DNA of 64,000 nt from Pseudooceanicola nitratireducens (GCF_900109195.1 NZ_FNZG01000002.1:752191-816190), one strand, 5' to 3'. Numbered from the stretch's first letter, positions 43,496 through 53,600 are shown. Numbers and translations are program-made. Notes: generated from the sequence alone by a model not told the origin.

Positions 43496-44488
43496 TTAAC
43501 GCAGACGCAGCGGCGGCACGGGACCAAGCGGGATGAACCCCAGGTAGGCCTGGCCGTCGCGCAGCGTGATCTCGGCGTCCAGCCGGTCGGGGTTGCCCGA
43601 GGCCTGGGCGGCCATGGACAAGACCCCCTCGGCCATGCGGGCGGCGGTGTCAGTCAGCGCACCAGACTGGCGCGCAATGGTCAGCATGTCCTGCCAGCGC
43701 GTCGCCTGAAGGTTCACCGTGCCCGTGGCCCGACCCTGGGCGTCGGCCTCGATCCGGCCCTTGGCCTGGATCTTCATCACGCCCCATTGCGCATCCAACG
43801 TCGTCAGGTCGATGATCTGGGGCTGCGGGCGGGCGGTTTCGATCGCAGTGATGTCCCAGGGGCGGTCGAAGGTGACGGTGGCGTCCAGCGTCAGGCTTTC
43901 CATCCGGTCGGGCAGGGCGTCGGTGCCCAAGACCTCTTGCAGCAGGGCCATGGGCGGGGTGAGCCCCTTGGCATTGATGCCGGTGCGATAGGTGGCGTCG
44001 TCTCCCAGACGTTCGGCGGCCAGGTTCAGATGCGACAGCCCGGCGCTTTCGGCCCCAGAAAGCAGCAGGTTGTCGCCTTCCAAAACCGCGCGTTCCAGTT
44101 CCAGCGCCGCGTCCGGCGTCAGGCGAAGCGAGGCGCGCAGCTGATCGCTAGCCAGGGTGAATTTCTGGGCCGGCGTGGCGATGCCGATGGCATGGGGGCC
44201 GACGGCAATCACATGGGTCGGACGATAGGACAGCGCCAGAAGCTGGAAGATCGGCAGATCGAAGGCCAGGCCGCTGTCGGGGTCGGCCAGGCTCAGCCCT
44301 TCCCAGGTGGCGTCGAAGCGATTGGGAAAGCCGCGCAGGGCAAAATCGTCATACTCGGCCACCCAGCCTTCGGCCCGGCGGTCCTCGAACCAGGTGGTGA
44401 AGGCGGATCGGCTGCTTTGCGCCCCGACCAGCCAATAGGCAGACCACAGGGCGGCGGCGGCAAGGACGACAATCAACAGGCGTTTCAA
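43496..44488 (-). CDS. DUF2125 domain-containing protein
   Basis: A 330-residue protein with an N-terminal membrane anchor or signal (LLIVVLAAAALWSAYWLVG), then the alphaproteobacterial DUF2125 domain. Markers are FEDRRAEGWVAEYDDFALRGFPNRFDATWEGL, YRPTHVIAVGPHAIG, and a C-terminal repeat of amphipathic beta segments ending in YLGFIPLGPVPPLRLR. It is presumably periplasmic with an AsmA-like or lipid-binding beta fold; the function is unknown. It is convergent with the extensin-like gene (25 bp) and divergent from chaC. Confidence 0.88.
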   Translation of the reverse strand: MKRLLIVVLAAAALWSAYWLVGAQSSRSAFTTWFEDRRAEGWVAEYDDFALRGFPNRFDATWEGLSLADPDSGLAFDLPIFQLLALSYRPTHVIAVGPHAIGIATPAQKFTLASDQLRASLRLTPDAALELERAVLEGDNLLLSGAESAGLSHLNLAAERLGDDATYRTGINAKGLTPPMALLQEVLGTDALPDRMESLTLDATVTFDRPWDITAIETARPQPQIIDLTTLDAQWGVMKIQAKGRIEADAQGRATGTVNLQATRWQDMLTIARQSGALTDTAARMAEGVLSMAAQASGNPDRLDAEITLRDGQAYLGFIPLGPVPPLRLR

Positions 44489-44553
44489 CGGGCGGCCCCT
44501 TTTGCTGGATCGGTGATGCCGTTATAGGCCGGAGGAAGGAAAGGACCAGTGCC

Positions 44554-45096
44554 ATGACGACTTGGGTTTTCGGCTACGGATCGCTCATTTGGAACCCGGA
44601 GTTCACTCCGGCCGACCGCGGGATCGCCACGTTGACGGGCTATCACCGCAGTTTCTGCTTGTCCTCGATTCACCACCGCGGAAGCGAGGAAAAGCCGGGC
44701 CTGGTTCTGGCGCTGGACGAAGCCGCGGGCGCGATCTGCCGGGGCGTGGCCTTTGCCATCCCCCAGGCGGACGAAGCCGCGATCCTGGCGGCGCTGCGGG
44801 AACGGGAGCTCGTCTCCTCGGCCTACCGCGAAGAGGTGCTGCCGGTGGTGTTGGACGATGGCCGCCGGGTGCAGGCGCTGTCCTATGTGGTGGACCGTGC
44901 GCACCGGCAATACTGCGGGGCGCTGACGCTGGAAGACCAGGCGCAGATCATCGCCCGCGCACATGGGCGCAGGGGGCCGAACAGCGAATACCTGTGGCAG
45001 ACCGCAGGCCATCTGACCCAACTTGGGATTGCAGACCCGGATTTGGATCATTTGTCGGTCAGAGTACGAGATATAGTGGATAATGGCTTGGCTTAA
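44554..45096 (+). CDS. chaC: Gamma-glutamylcyclotransferase (ChaC family)
   Basis: A 180-residue ChaC-type enzyme that cleaves glutathione to 5-oxoproline and Cys-Gly in the cytoplasm. The substrate-binding motif VFGYGSLIW is at residues 4-12; RSFCLSSIHHRGSEEKPGLVLAL and GVAFAI follow, as does the ERELVSSAYREEVLPV region that includes the catalytic acid. The 5-oxoproline it forms is the substrate of PxpABC, encoded at 17.9-20.5 kb. Confidence 0.9.
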   Translation: MTTWVFGYGSLIWNPEFTPADRGIATLTGYHRSFCLSSIHHRGSEEKPGLVLALDEAAGAICRGVAFAIPQADEAAILAALRERELVSSAYREEVLPVVLDDGRRVQALSYVVDRAHRQYCGALTLEDQAQIIARAHGRRGPNSEYLWQTAGHLTQLGIADPDLDHLSVRVRDIVDNGLA

Positions 45097-45148
45097 CGCT
45101 TGATACCCCTTAGCCTGAGCCAAATTTCCAGTGTCAGGAGCTGTCCGC

Positions 45149-46381
45149 ATGGACCAGCCGGACCGCGAGGCCGATCCGCAATTCTCTCAACCCGTGCGTC
45201 AGATCGTGATGATGCTGATCGCGCTTGGACTGGCCGTGACGGCGGGTGTCTTTGCCGGCCCGTCCGTTCTTCCGATCTTTGAAGCCAACCCCTATCTGAA
45301 CGGCGTCATCTTCTTCGTCTTCGTGATCGGCGTGGTGGCCTGTTTCTGGCAGGCCGGGCAGCTGGTGTCGTCGGTCCGCTGGATCGAGGCCTTCGCCCGT
45401 GGCGGTGCCGAAGGCGTCCGGGTGCCGCGTCTGCTGGCCCCGCTGGCAACGCTGCTGCGGTCGCGCAACAAGCGAATGCAGCTGTCCTCCAGTTCCACCG
45501 CCTCGATCCTGGATTCTGTGGCGACGCGGATCGACGAGGCGCGGGAAATCACGCGCTATCTGACCAACCTTCTGATCTTCCTGGGTCTTCTGGGGACGTT
45601 CTATGGCCTGGCCACCACCGTTCCGGCCGTGGTCGACACGATCCGCAGCCTGGCCCCCCAGGACGGAGAGGCCAGTCTGGATGTCTTCAACCGCCTGATG
45701 AAGGGGCTGGAAAGCCAGCTGGGCGGCATGGGCGTGGCCTTCGGGTCGTCGCTTCTGGGTCTTACCGGATCGCTGATCGTCGGCCTGCTGGAACTGTTCG
45801 CCGGGCATGGTCAGAACCGGTTCTACCGCGAGCTCGAGGAATGGCTGTCGGGCATCACCCGCATCGGCCTGTCCAGCGCCGAGGGCGAAGGTGGTGCCGA
45901 TACGCAGGTGCTGTCGGCGGTCATCGACACGATGAACGAACAGATCGACATGTTGCAGCAGACGTTCAGCAATTCTGAACTTTCCCGCAATATGGTCGAC
46001 GAAAAGATCGCCCATCTGGCCGATACCATCGAACGCCTGCTGCATCGCACCGGCGATCAGGGGCCGCTGAACGACACCATGCGCCGCGTGGCCGAGGGGC
46101 AGGAGGCGCTGTTGCGCCACCTGGAAAAGGCCGAACCTGCCGCGGGCGACGGGCTGGACGCGGAAAGCCGCATGCGCCTGCGGTCGATTGATGTGCAGAT
46201 GCTGCGCATCCTCGAAGAGATCTCGGGCGGGCGCGAAGAAACCATGGCCGAGCTGCGGGCCGATATCACCGCGCTTGGCCGCACCCTTACGGGCGCACGG
46301 TCTGCGCCCACGCCGCAGCAGACCCGCCCGCTGTCGGCCTTTACCGACGCGCCCAAGAAGCCCTCGGGCGGGGGGGAGTGA
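45149..46381 (+). CDS. ExbB/MotA/TolQ-like membrane protein
   Basis: A 410-residue inner-membrane protein related to proton-channel proteins of the ExbB/TolQ/MotA type. The start is the ATG at 45149 (CAGGAG, 8-nt spacer). Four membrane helices are expected at about 17-37, 50-72, 137-160 and 194-217. The third has the family motif LLIFLGLLGTFYGLATT, and the fourth GMGVAFGSSLLGLTGSLIVGLL. From about residue 220 there is a long, charged, mostly helical cytoplasmic tail (DTMNEQIDMLQQTF, EKIAHLADTIERLLH). It is followed after 3 bp by a MotB-like partner, so the pair probably forms an ion-driven stator or energiser. The system is uncharacterised as far as I know. Confidence 0.8.
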   Translation: MDQPDREADPQFSQPVRQIVMMLIALGLAVTAGVFAGPSVLPIFEANPYLNGVIFFVFVIGVVACFWQAGQLVSSVRWIEAFARGGAEGVRVPRLLAPLATLLRSRNKRMQLSSSSTASILDSVATRIDEAREITRYLTNLLIFLGLLGTFYGLATTVPAVVDTIRSLAPQDGEASLDVFNRLMKGLESQLGGMGVAFGSSLLGLTGSLIVGLLELFAGHGQNRFYRELEEWLSGITRIGLSSAEGEGGADTQVLSAVIDTMNEQIDMLQQTFSNSELSRNMVDEKIAHLADTIERLLHRTGDQGPLNDTMRRVAEGQEALLRHLEKAEPAAGDGLDAESRMRLRSIDVQMLRILEEISGGREETMAELRADITALGRTLTGARSAPTPQQTRPLSAFTDAPKKPSGGGE

Positions 46382-46384
46382 TCC

Positions 46385-48508
46385 ATGGCCCTGTCGCGGC
46401 GCTCGGGGAACCGGTTCCAGGGGGCGATCTGGCCTGGCTACGTGGATGCTGTCACCGGGCTTCTGATGGTGCTGACCTTCGTGCTGACCATCTTCATGGT
46501 GGTGCAGTTCGTGCTGCGCGAAACCATCACCGGCCAGGAGACCGAGCTGGATCAGCTCTCTTCCGAGGTGACGCTGCTTAGCCGGGCACTTGGGCTTGAA
46601 CGCGACCGTGCCAACCAGTTGGAGCAATCGCTGGACCGGACCTCGGGCGCGCTGGACCAGGCGCGGGAAGAGCTTGCGACGCAGTCTGCGCTGATCGCAT
46701 CTCTGACCCAGCAGCGGGCCGATCAGGATCGCGCCCTGGCTCAGGCCCGCGCGGATATCACCAATTTCGAAGCCCAGGTTGCCACGCTTCTGTCGGAACG
46801 CGATGCGGCCCGGGGGACGGTCGCCGATCTTACGGCGGAACGTGAAACCCTGCTGTCCGACAAAGAGGCGCTGGAACTGGCGCTGGCCACCGCGCGTGAG
46901 GAAATCGACGCCGGGCAGGAGGCCGCCCGCCTGGCTGCCGCCCGGCGCGAGGCGCTGGAGGCGTTGATCGCGGATCTGGAACGCCAGGCCGCCGAGGGCG
47001 AGGATGCGCGCGGGGTGCTGTCTGACCGCGTGGCCGATCTGGAAACCGCGCTGAGCGACGAGGAAAAGGCCCGCCTGGCCGAAGCCGCCGCCGCCGAGGC
47101 GCTGCGCGAAAAGCTGGCCAATGCGGATGCGGAACTGACCGCAATGACGCTGGCGCTGGAAGAAGAACGCCGCAAGGCCGAGGAAACGCTGACCCTTCTG
47201 GCCGCCGCCGAAGAAGCGCAGGAGGACCTGGACCTGCGGCTGGCGGCAGCATTGCTGAACCTGAACGAAAGCACTGGCCAGGTGTCAGAGATCGAGGCGC
47301 AGTTGCAGGCGGCCCGGGATCAGCTGGCGCTGGCCGAACAGGGCGCGTCGGACCGCGATGCCGCCGTGGCGCAGCTTCAGGCGGATCTGGCGGCTGCGCA
47401 GGCCCGGGCCTCGACCCTGCAGGCGCAGCTGTCCGATACCGAGGAAACCCGTGGCGGGCTGGCCGCACAGCTGGCCCAGGCCGAGGCCGGGCAGGCGGAG
47501 TTGCAGGCGCGTCTGGATGCGGCCCTCGCCGCCTCGGACGGGGCAGAGGCGCTGCGCCAGGACAAGGCTGCGCTGGAAGCCTCGATGGCGGATCTGCGCG
47601 CGCGACTGACAGCGGCGCTGGCTGCGCAGAACGCGGCCCAGGCGGATCAGGTGGATCGCGACGACCTGCGCGATCAGCTGGCGGCGGCGCTTGCGGCCAA
47701 GTTGAAGGCCGAACAGGCGGCGGAAACCACGCTAAGCGAGGCCGAACAACGCGCCGCCCTTCTGGCCCAGGCGCGCAGCAATCTGGCCGAGGAACAGGAA
47801 CAATCCGCCGAAGCCGCCCGGCGCACGGCGCTGTTGAACCAGCAGGTGGCGCAGCTGCGCACCCAGCTGGGCAGCCTGCAATCGCTGCTGGACGACTACA
47901 AGGCGCGGGACGCGGCGAACCAGGTGCAAATTCAGTCGCTTGGCACCGACCTGAACGCCGCGCTGGCGCAGAAGGCGGCCGAGGAAAGACGCCGCCGCGA
48001 GCTGGAGGAAGCCGAGCGCAAGCGGTTGGAAGCCGAGCGCGATCAGCTGGAGAAATACCGGTCGGAATTCTTCGGCCAGCTGCGCGATGTCTTTGCCGGG
48101 CAGGCCGGTGTGCAGATCGTCGGCGACCGGTTCGTGTTCTCGTCAGAGGTGCTGTTTGCCCCGGGCAGCGCGGATCTGTCCCAGGCCGGGCAACAGCAGA
48201 TCGCCGGGATCGCCGCGACCCTGCGGTCGCTGGCAGCCGAGATCCCGCAGGGCATCGACTGGATGCTGCGGGTCGACGGGCACACCGATGACGTGCCGCT
48301 ATCCGGTCTGGGCGAATTCCGCGACAACTGGGAACTGAGCCAGGCGCGCGCCCTGTCGGTCGTGCGTTACATGGTTGATTTCCTGGACTTCCCGCCGGAT
48401 CGTCTGTCGGCCAATGGCTTTGCCGAGTTCCAGCCGATTGCCCAAGGTACGTCCGAGGAAGCACGGGCCGCAAACCGCCGGATCGAGCTGAAGTTTACCG
48501 AACGCTAA
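46385..48508 (+). CDS. MotB-like/OmpA-domain protein with giant coiled coil
   Basis: A 707-residue protein in three parts. A short cytoplasmic start is followed by a single helix, GYVDAVTGLLMVLTFVLTIF, with Asp21 at the position of the proton-carrying Asp of MotB (Y-x-D then M/T/L-rich helix). A heptad-rich Ala/Glu/Gln/Arg coiled coil runs from about 48 to 560, long enough to cross the periplasm. The C-terminal OmpA-like peptidoglycan-binding domain (about 575-707) has EVLFAPGSADLSQAGQQQI, VDGHTDDVPLSG and NWELSQARALSVVRYM. Together with the upstream ExbB/MotA-like protein it resembles a MotAB/TolQR-type unit with a much extended spacer. The function (envelope integrity, gliding, other) is unknown. 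Confidence 0.85.
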   Translation: MALSRRSGNRFQGAIWPGYVDAVTGLLMVLTFVLTIFMVVQFVLRETITGQETELDQLSSEVTLLSRALGLERDRANQLEQSLDRTSGALDQAREELATQSALIASLTQQRADQDRALAQARADITNFEAQVATLLSERDAARGTVADLTAERETLLSDKEALELALATAREEIDAGQEAARLAAARREALEALIADLERQAAEGEDARGVLSDRVADLETALSDEEKARLAEAAAAEALREKLANADAELTAMTLALEEERRKAEETLTLLAAAEEAQEDLDLRLAAALLNLNESTGQVSEIEAQLQAARDQLALAEQGASDRDAAVAQLQADLAAAQARASTLQAQLSDTEETRGGLAAQLAQAEAGQAELQARLDAALAASDGAEALRQDKAALEASMADLRARLTAALAAQNAAQADQVDRDDLRDQLAAALAAKLKAEQAAETTLSEAEQRAALLAQARSNLAEEQEQSAEAARRTALLNQQVAQLRTQLGSLQSLLDDYKARDAANQVQIQSLGTDLNAALAQKAAEERRRRELEEAERKRLEAERDQLEKYRSEFFGQLRDVFAGQAGVQIVGDRFVFSSEVLFAPGSADLSQAGQQQIAGIAATLRSLAAEIPQGIDWMLRVDGHTDDVPLSGLGEFRDNWELSQARALSVVRYMVDFLDFPPDRLSANGFAEFQPIAQGTSEEARAANRRIELKFTER

Positions 48509-48518
48509 GCTTCGGGGG

Positions 48519-49517
48519 CTAGTCTACCCGCGTCGTGACCTGCCGCTGCGACACGATCTGCTTGTTGCGGATCAGGGTGATGGTGCCGGTGTAGTTCCCG
48601 ACGGGCAGGGGGGCTTTCAGACGCTTGCCGCCGGCACGGAAGAACTGGGCCTGGTCCTTCTTGATCAGCTGGCGGGTGTTGAAAACGCGCCCCTCGGGGC
48701 CGGTGATCGTCAGTTGCAGCACATCGGCCCGACGGCCGCCAAAGGCGTATCCCCACAGCACGATGGCCGGGGCGTCGCCGGGCAGGGGCGATACATTGGG
48801 CGTACCGGCCTTGATGGCGTCATAGCTGGGCACATCGACCGAGAAGCCCGCAGCGACCACGCCGCCGGGCTGGTAGGCGATGTCGTCAATCCAGAGCGTG
48901 CGGGCATCGCCGCCGCGACATGTCCCCGGATCGCCATCGGGGGTAAAGGGATCCACCGGCGCGCCATCGCGCCGGACCGAGATATGCAGATGCGGGAACT
49001 GGGTGCGCCCGGACAGGCCGATCTGGCCAAGTGCGTCGCCTGATCTGACCATCTGGCCGTTGCGCACCTGGACCGAGCCCTGTTTCAGGTGGCAGTACTG
49101 GGTTTCCCAGCCATCCGCATGCAGCAACACGACGCCATTGCCGCAGTCGCGTCCGTCGATGCGCGCATCCTCGGCCTCGGTGTAGCGGCGGTCGATCATC
49201 CCGTCGCGCGCGCCTTTCACAACGCCGTCGGCGGCGGCGCGCACGGTGACGCCGCGGGCCATCTCCGACAGGGTCGGCAGGGCGAAATCGGTGCCCTTGT
49301 GGGTGTCATAACTCAGCCCGGCGCAGGTGAAATCCTGCGCGCCGGGGCCGGGATCGCGGTCCATGTAGTTCTGGATGAAACAGGTGTCGCCCAGGGTGCA
49401 GTCGACGGGCATGGCCAGGCGCGGTTCGGCCATGGCCGGGCCGGGCAGGGCCGACAGGCATAGCAAAAGGGCGGGGAAGATCCCCGCCCTCTGCCCCGCT
49501 AGACGCGGTGTCTTCAT
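48519..49517 (-). CDS. M23-family metallopeptidase (LytM domain)
   Basis: A 332-residue secreted protein with a signal peptide (FPALLLCLSALPGPAMA). The M23/LytM zinc site is HKGTDF in the N-terminal half and HLHIS after GLSGRTQFP, with the first His/Asp and the HxH pair intact, so it is probably an active endopeptidase or amidase-like wall enzyme. Several cysteines (CTLGDTC, FTCAG, DCGNG, YCH, TC) suggest disulfides. The last 120 residues form a beta-rich domain of unknown role. It is convergent with the coiled-coil OmpA gene, with 10 bp between stops. Confidence 0.9.
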   Translation of the reverse strand: MKTPRLAGQRAGIFPALLLCLSALPGPAMAEPRLAMPVDCTLGDTCFIQNYMDRDPGPGAQDFTCAGLSYDTHKGTDFALPTLSEMARGVTVRAAADGVVKGARDGMIDRRYTEAEDARIDGRDCGNGVVLLHADGWETQYCHLKQGSVQVRNGQMVRSGDALGQIGLSGRTQFPHLHISVRRDGAPVDPFTPDGDPGTCRGGDARTLWIDDIAYQPGGVVAAGFSVDVPSYDAIKAGTPNVSPLPGDAPAIVLWGYAFGGRRADVLQLTITGPEGRVFNTRQLIKKDQAQFFRAGGKRLKAPLPVGNYTGTITLIRNKQIVSQRQVTTRVD

Positions 49518-49519
49518 GA

Positions 49520-51850
49520 TCAGTCGGCCGTCAGCAGGGGCGGCTTGTCGCCCGAGAGACGCGGGCTTTCCGGCCCTTCGATGCGCAGGTCGATCTTGCC
49601 GTCCTTAACGCCGACCTGTACCAGCCCGCCCTTGGCAAGCTTGCCGAACAACAGTTCCTCGGCCAGGGGCTTCTTGATGTGTTCCTGGATCACGCGGCCC
49701 AGGGGACGGGCACCCATCTTGTCGTCATAACCCTTGTCGGCGAGCCATTCGGCAGCCGGGCGGGTCAGTTCGATCGACACGTTGCGGTCCATCAGCTGTG
49801 CTTCTAGCTGAAGCACGAACTTCTCGACCACCTGCAGGATCACCTCTTTGCCGAGCGGCGCGAAGGAGATAACCGCATCCAGACGGTTGCGGAATTCCGG
49901 CGTGAAGGTGCGTTCGATCGCGGCAGTGTCTTCGCCTTCGCGACGGTCGCGGCCAAATCCGATCGCCGCCTTCGCCTGTTCCGAGGCCCCGGCGTTCGAG
50001 GTCATGATCAGGATCACGTTGCGGAAGTTCACCGTGCGGCCGTTGTGGTCGGTCAGCTGACCGTTGTCCATCACCTGCAGCAGGATGTTGTAGACGTCCG
50101 GATGCGCCTTTTCGATTTCGTCCAGCAGCAGCACGCAATGCGGATGCTGGTCGACGCCGTCGGTCAGCAGGCCACCCTGGTCGAACCCGACATAGCCCGG
50201 AGGCGCGCCGATCAGACGGGAGACCGCGTGTTTCTCCATGTACTCGGACATGTCGAAGCGCAGCAGTTCCACGCCCAGGCTGTCGGCCAATTGCTTGGCG
50301 ACCTCGGTTTTGCCGACACCGGTCGGACCGGCGAACAGGTAGTTGCCGATGGGTTTTTCCGGTTCGCGCAGGCCCGCGCGGGCCAGTTTGATCGCGGACG
50401 ACAGGGCCTCGATCGCGTTGTCCTGACCGAACACGACGCGTTTCAGCGTGGTTTCCAGATCCTTCAGAACCTCGGCATCGTCCTTGGTGACGTTCTTCGG
50501 CGGGATGCGGGCGATCTTGGCCACGACGGCCTCGATCTCTTTGGTGCCGATGGTCTTGCGACGCTTGGATTCCGCGACCAGATGCTGGGCGGCGCCGGCC
50601 TCGTCAATGACGTCGATGGCCTTGTCCGGCAGCTTGCGGTCGTTGATGTAGCGGGCCGAGAGTTCGACCGCCGTCTTGATCGCGTCCGCGGTGTAGCGGA
50701 TGCCGTGATGCTCTTCGAAATAGGGCTTCAGGCCCTGCAGGATCTTGATCGAATCCTCGACCGAGGGTTCGTTCACGTCGATCTTCTGGAACCGGCGCGA
50801 CAGCGCGCGGTCCTTTTCGAAATGCTGGCGGAATTCCTTGTAGGTGGTCGATCCCATGCAGCGCAGCTTGCCGCCCTGAAGCGCGGGCTTCAGCAGGTTC
50901 GAGGCATCCATTGCACCACCAGAGGTCGCGCCGGCACCGATCACGGTGTGGATCTCGTCGATGAACAGGACCGCGTCGGGATGATCCTCAAGCTCGGTCA
51001 CGACGGCCTTCAGGCGTTCTTCGAAATCGCCGCGATAGCGGGTGCCGGCCAGCAGCGCCCCCATGTCGAGCGAATAGATCGTGGTTTCTGACAGCACCGC
51101 AGGGGTTTCGCCGGCGACGATCTTGCGCGCCAGACCTTCGGCGATGGCCGTCTTGCCGACGCCCGGATCGCCAACCAGCAGCGGGTTGTTCTTGCGGCGA
51201 CGGCAGAGCACCTGAATGCAGCGCTCAACCTCGTGGGCGCGGCCGATCAGCGGGTCCACGTCGCCTTCGCGGGACTTGGCGTTCAGGTCGACGCAATACT
51301 TGGCCAGGGCGGATTCCTTGCCATCGCCTTCTTCGACCTTGGTGGCCTGCGCGACGGCTTCTTCTTCATTCTCGGCACCGGTGACCGGGCGGCTTTCACC
51401 GAATGCCGGATCCTTGGCGACGCCGTGGGCGATGAAGTTGACCGCGTCGTAACGGGTCATGTCCTGTTCCTGCAGGAAATAGGCCGCGTTGCTTTCGCGT
51501 TCGGCAAAGATCGCGACCAGGACATTGGCGCCGGTCACCTCGGTCCGGCCCGACGACTGGACATGGATCGCGGCGCGCTGGATCACGCGTTGGAAGGCGG
51601 CCGTGGGCACGGCCTCTGACCCGTCGATGTCCGTGACAAGGTTGGAAAGATCGTCTTCGACGAATTCCAGCAGGGTCTTTCGCAGGTCTTCGATATCGAC
51701 CGAGCAGGCCATCATAACGCGGGCCGCGTCCGGTTCGTCGATCAGCGCCAGCAGCAGATGCTCCAGCGTTGCGAATTCATGACGCCGCGCATTGGCCAGG
51801 GCCAGGGCAGCGTGGATTGCCTGTTCGAGCGTATTCGAGAATGAGGGCAC
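49520..51850 (-). CDS. clpA: ATP-dependent Clp protease ATP-binding subunit ClpA
   Basis: A 776-residue AAA+ unfoldase that feeds ClpP. It has the Clp N-domain ([33 protein letters not shown]), D1 Walker [17 protein letters not shown]2 Walker [16 protein letters not shown] and the C-terminal D2-small domain. The start is set at the GTG 51850. AAGGAG lies 7 nt upstream of it but only 1 nt from the ATG at 51856, and ClpA homologues begin with (M)PSFSN. No clpS or clpP gene is adjacent. Confidence 0.95.
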   Translation of the reverse strand: MPSFSNTLEQAIHAALALANARRHEFATLEHLLLALIDEPDAARVMMACSVDIEDLRKTLLEFVEDDLSNLVTDIDGSEAVPTAAFQRVIQRAAIHVQSSGRTEVTGANVLVAIFAERESNAAYFLQEQDMTRYDAVNFIAHGVAKDPAFGESRPVTGAENEEEAVAQATKVEEGDGKESALAKYCVDLNAKSREGDVDPLIGRAHEVERCIQVLCRRRKNNPLLVGDPGVGKTAIAEGLARKIVAGETPAVLSETTIYSLDMGALLAGTRYRGDFEERLKAVVTELEDHPDAVLFIDEIHTVIGAGATSGGAMDASNLLKPALQGGKLRCMGSTTYKEFRQHFEKDRALSRRFQKIDVNEPSVEDSIKILQGLKPYFEEHHGIRYTADAIKTAVELSARYINDRKLPDKAIDVIDEAGAAQHLVAESKRRKTIGTKEIEAVVAKIARIPPKNVTKDDAEVLKDLETTLKRVVFGQDNAIEALSSAIKLARAGLREPEKPIGNYLFAGPTGVGKTEVAKQLADSLGVELLRFDMSEYMEKHAVSRLIGAPPGYVGFDQGGLLTDGVDQHPHCVLLLDEIEKAHPDVYNILLQVMDNGQLTDHNGRTVNFRNVILIMTSNAGASEQAKAAIGFGRDRREGEDTAAIERTFTPEFRNRLDAVISFAPLGKEVILQVVEKFVLQLEAQLMDRNVSIELTRPAAEWLADKGYDDKMGARPLGRVIQEHIKKPLAEELLFGKLAKGGLVQVGVKDGKIDLRIEGPESPRLSGDKPPLLTAD

Positions 51851-52018
51851 TCGCATGCTCCTTTTGATCTGGGTTGGAGCGCGGGGGCGGGCCCCGGCGT
51901 CAACCATGGCCTCATAGTATTAAATTTTGGTCTATTGGCGGCCGTCTTCAAGGGTTTTCTGTCGCGTTCCGTTCACATTTATTCGCTTGACAGGGTTTCG
52001 GCCCTGCTTTGTGGCAAA

Positions 52019-52783
52019 TCAGAAGCTGTCCTTGCGTTTGCGGACCTCGGCAAAGACCTGTTCCGGGGTCGCATCGGGTAGTCCGACGGCCCGGGCCACG
52101 GCCGGAACGTGGCAGCGCAGGAAGGGATTGGTCGCCAGTTCCTCGGCCAGAGTGACGGGCACGGTCGGCTCCCCCCGGTCGCGCTGCGCCTTCACCTTTT
52201 CGGCACGGGCCAGCAGGTCGGGATTGTCCGGCTCGATCGACAGGGCGAATTTCATGTTGCCCAGGGTGTATTCGTGGCCGGAATAGATCAGCGTTTCGGG
52301 CGGCAGCGCGGCGAGCTTCTGCATCGTGGCGTGCATCATCTCCATCGTGCCTTCGAAGACGCGGCCGCAGCCCCAGGCCATAAGGCTGTCGGCGGTGAAA
52401 ATCACCCCGGCGTTCGGAAAGTGAAAGGCGATGTGTCCCAGGGTGTGGCCCGGCACGTCCAGAGGTACGGTATAGGCATCCCCGTTGCCACCGTTCATGC
52501 CTTCGGTCAGCGCCATGTCCAGGGGGGGCATCTTTGCCTCTTCCGTCTTGGGGCCCATGACCTTTAGGCCGGGGAAGGCGGCGCGCAGCTCGGCCGTGCC
52601 TTCGGTGTGGTCGCCGTGGTGGTGGGTGATCATCAGCGCGCCCGGGGTCCAGCCGCGCGCTTTCGCGGCGGCGATCAGGGGCGCGGCCTCGGGTGCGTCG
52701 ATGATGCAGACCCCGTCGTCGCCCTTCACCAGGTAGGCGTAATTGTCCGACCGGCAGGGCACCGTCACGATCTCGAGGGGCAT
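52019..52783 (-). CDS. gloB: Hydroxyacylglutathione hydrolase (glyoxalase II)
   Basis: A 254-residue metallo-beta-lactamase-fold thioesterase. It hydrolyses S-lactoylglutathione to lactate and glutathione in methylglyoxal detoxification. The metal motif [10 protein letters not shown] (53-62) matches THHHxDH. Further ligands lie in [25 protein letters not shown] (the metal-bridging Asp) and YSGHEYT. The C-terminal HAGH domain ends with NPFLRCHVP and [13 protein letters not shown]. The start is the ATG at 52783. It is divergent from the methyltransferase gene (61 bp). Confidence 0.95.
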   Translation of the reverse strand: MPLEIVTVPCRSDNYAYLVKGDDGVCIIDAPEAAPLIAAAKARGWTPGALMITHHHGDHTEGTAELRAAFPGLKVMGPKTEEAKMPPLDMALTEGMNGGNGDAYTVPLDVPGHTLGHIAFHFPNAGVIFTADSLMAWGCGRVFEGTMEMMHATMQKLAALPPETLIYSGHEYTLGNMKFALSIEPDNPDLLARAEKVKAQRDRGEPTVPVTLAEELATNPFLRCHVPAVARAVGLPDATPEQVFAEVRKRKDSF

Positions 52784-52844
52784 GGCAAAACCTTTCGCGC
52801 TTGATATGGTCGGGCCATGGAAACCCAGACAGGGGCGAGTTGCA

Positions 52845-53600
52845 ATGCATCTGGACGTGCAGGATCTGCGCAATTTCTACTACCGCTCGACCCTGGGACG
52901 CGCGGCGCAGACCTTCGTGCGGGCCGAGATGGCGCGCTTCTGGCCCGAGGCGCAGGGGCTGACGGTGGCGGGCTTCGGCTTTGCCGCGCCCTTGCTGCGG
53001 CCCTACCTTTCGGATGCCAAACGGGTCATCGGGCTGATGCCGGGGCCGCAGGGGGTGATGCCCTGGCCGCAGGGCATGGCCAATGTGTCCGTGCTGTGCG
53101 ACGAAACGCGCTGGCCGATCGAGACCGGGCATGTGGACCGTCTGGTGGTTCTGCACGGGCTGGAGACGTCCGAGAACCCGTCAGATCTGCTTGAGGAATG
53201 TTTCCGCGTGTTGGGGCCGGGCGGCAAGGCCGTCTTTATCGTGCCGCATCGGTCGGGGCTGTGGTCGCGGTCCGATGGCACGCCCTTCGGCTATGGCCGG
53301 CCCTATAGCCAGGGCCAGCTTGAGGCGCAGCTGAAACGGCATTCTTTCTTGCCCGAACGTCACGCGCACACGCTTTATCAACCTCCGTCGCATAAACGGT
53401 TCTGGCGCAAGACCGGACCGTTCTGGGAAAAGCTGGGGCGCAGCTTTTCCATGGTGCTCTCCGGTGGCGTGCTGATGGTCGAGGCGTCCAAGCGCGTGCA
53501 TTCCCCAAGCGGGCCGGGGGAGCGCGTGCGCAAACCCTCGGGCCTGCGCGTGTTGGAGGGGCTGACCGCCCCCTCGGCCGAACCGGCGCGCAAGGTCTGA
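52845..53600 (+). CDS. SAM-dependent methyltransferase (type 11)
   Basis: A 251-residue methyltransferase-like protein often found next to gloB in Rhodobacterales. It starts [19 protein letters not shown]. The SAM fold is present, with a weak motif I ([15 protein letters not shown]), the acidic DETRWP, the strand [39 protein letters not shown] and a basic C-terminal tail. The degenerate glycine loop means activity is not certain, and the substrate is unknown. The start is the ATG at 52845. Confidence 0.8.
   Translation: MHLDVQDLRNFYYRSTLGRAAQTFVRAEMARFWPEAQGLTVAGFGFAAPLLRPYLSDAKRVIGLMPGPQGVMPWPQGMANVSVLCDETRWPIETGHVDRLVVLHGLETSENPSDLLEECFRVLGPGGKAVFIVPHRSGLWSRSDGTPFGYGRPYSQGQLEAQLKRHSFLPERHAHTLYQPPSHKRFWRKTGPFWEKLGRSFSMVLSGGVLMVEASKRVHSPSGPGERVRKPSGLRVLEGLTAPSAEPARKV

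Noticed and set aside
45149-48508. Zorya-type defence system (ZorA/ZorB-like MotA and OmpA proteins)
   Set aside because: The pair has a MotA/MotB-like layout, but here the long coiled coil is on the OmpA-domain protein, and no ZorC, ZorD or ZorE genes flank it. The neighbours are ChaC and an M23 peptidase.
51900-51960. Heat-shock (sigma-32) promoter for clpA
   Set aside because: A CTTGAA-like -35 is present on the minus strand (51952-51947), but no convincing CCATAT-type -10 lies at a suitable distance.
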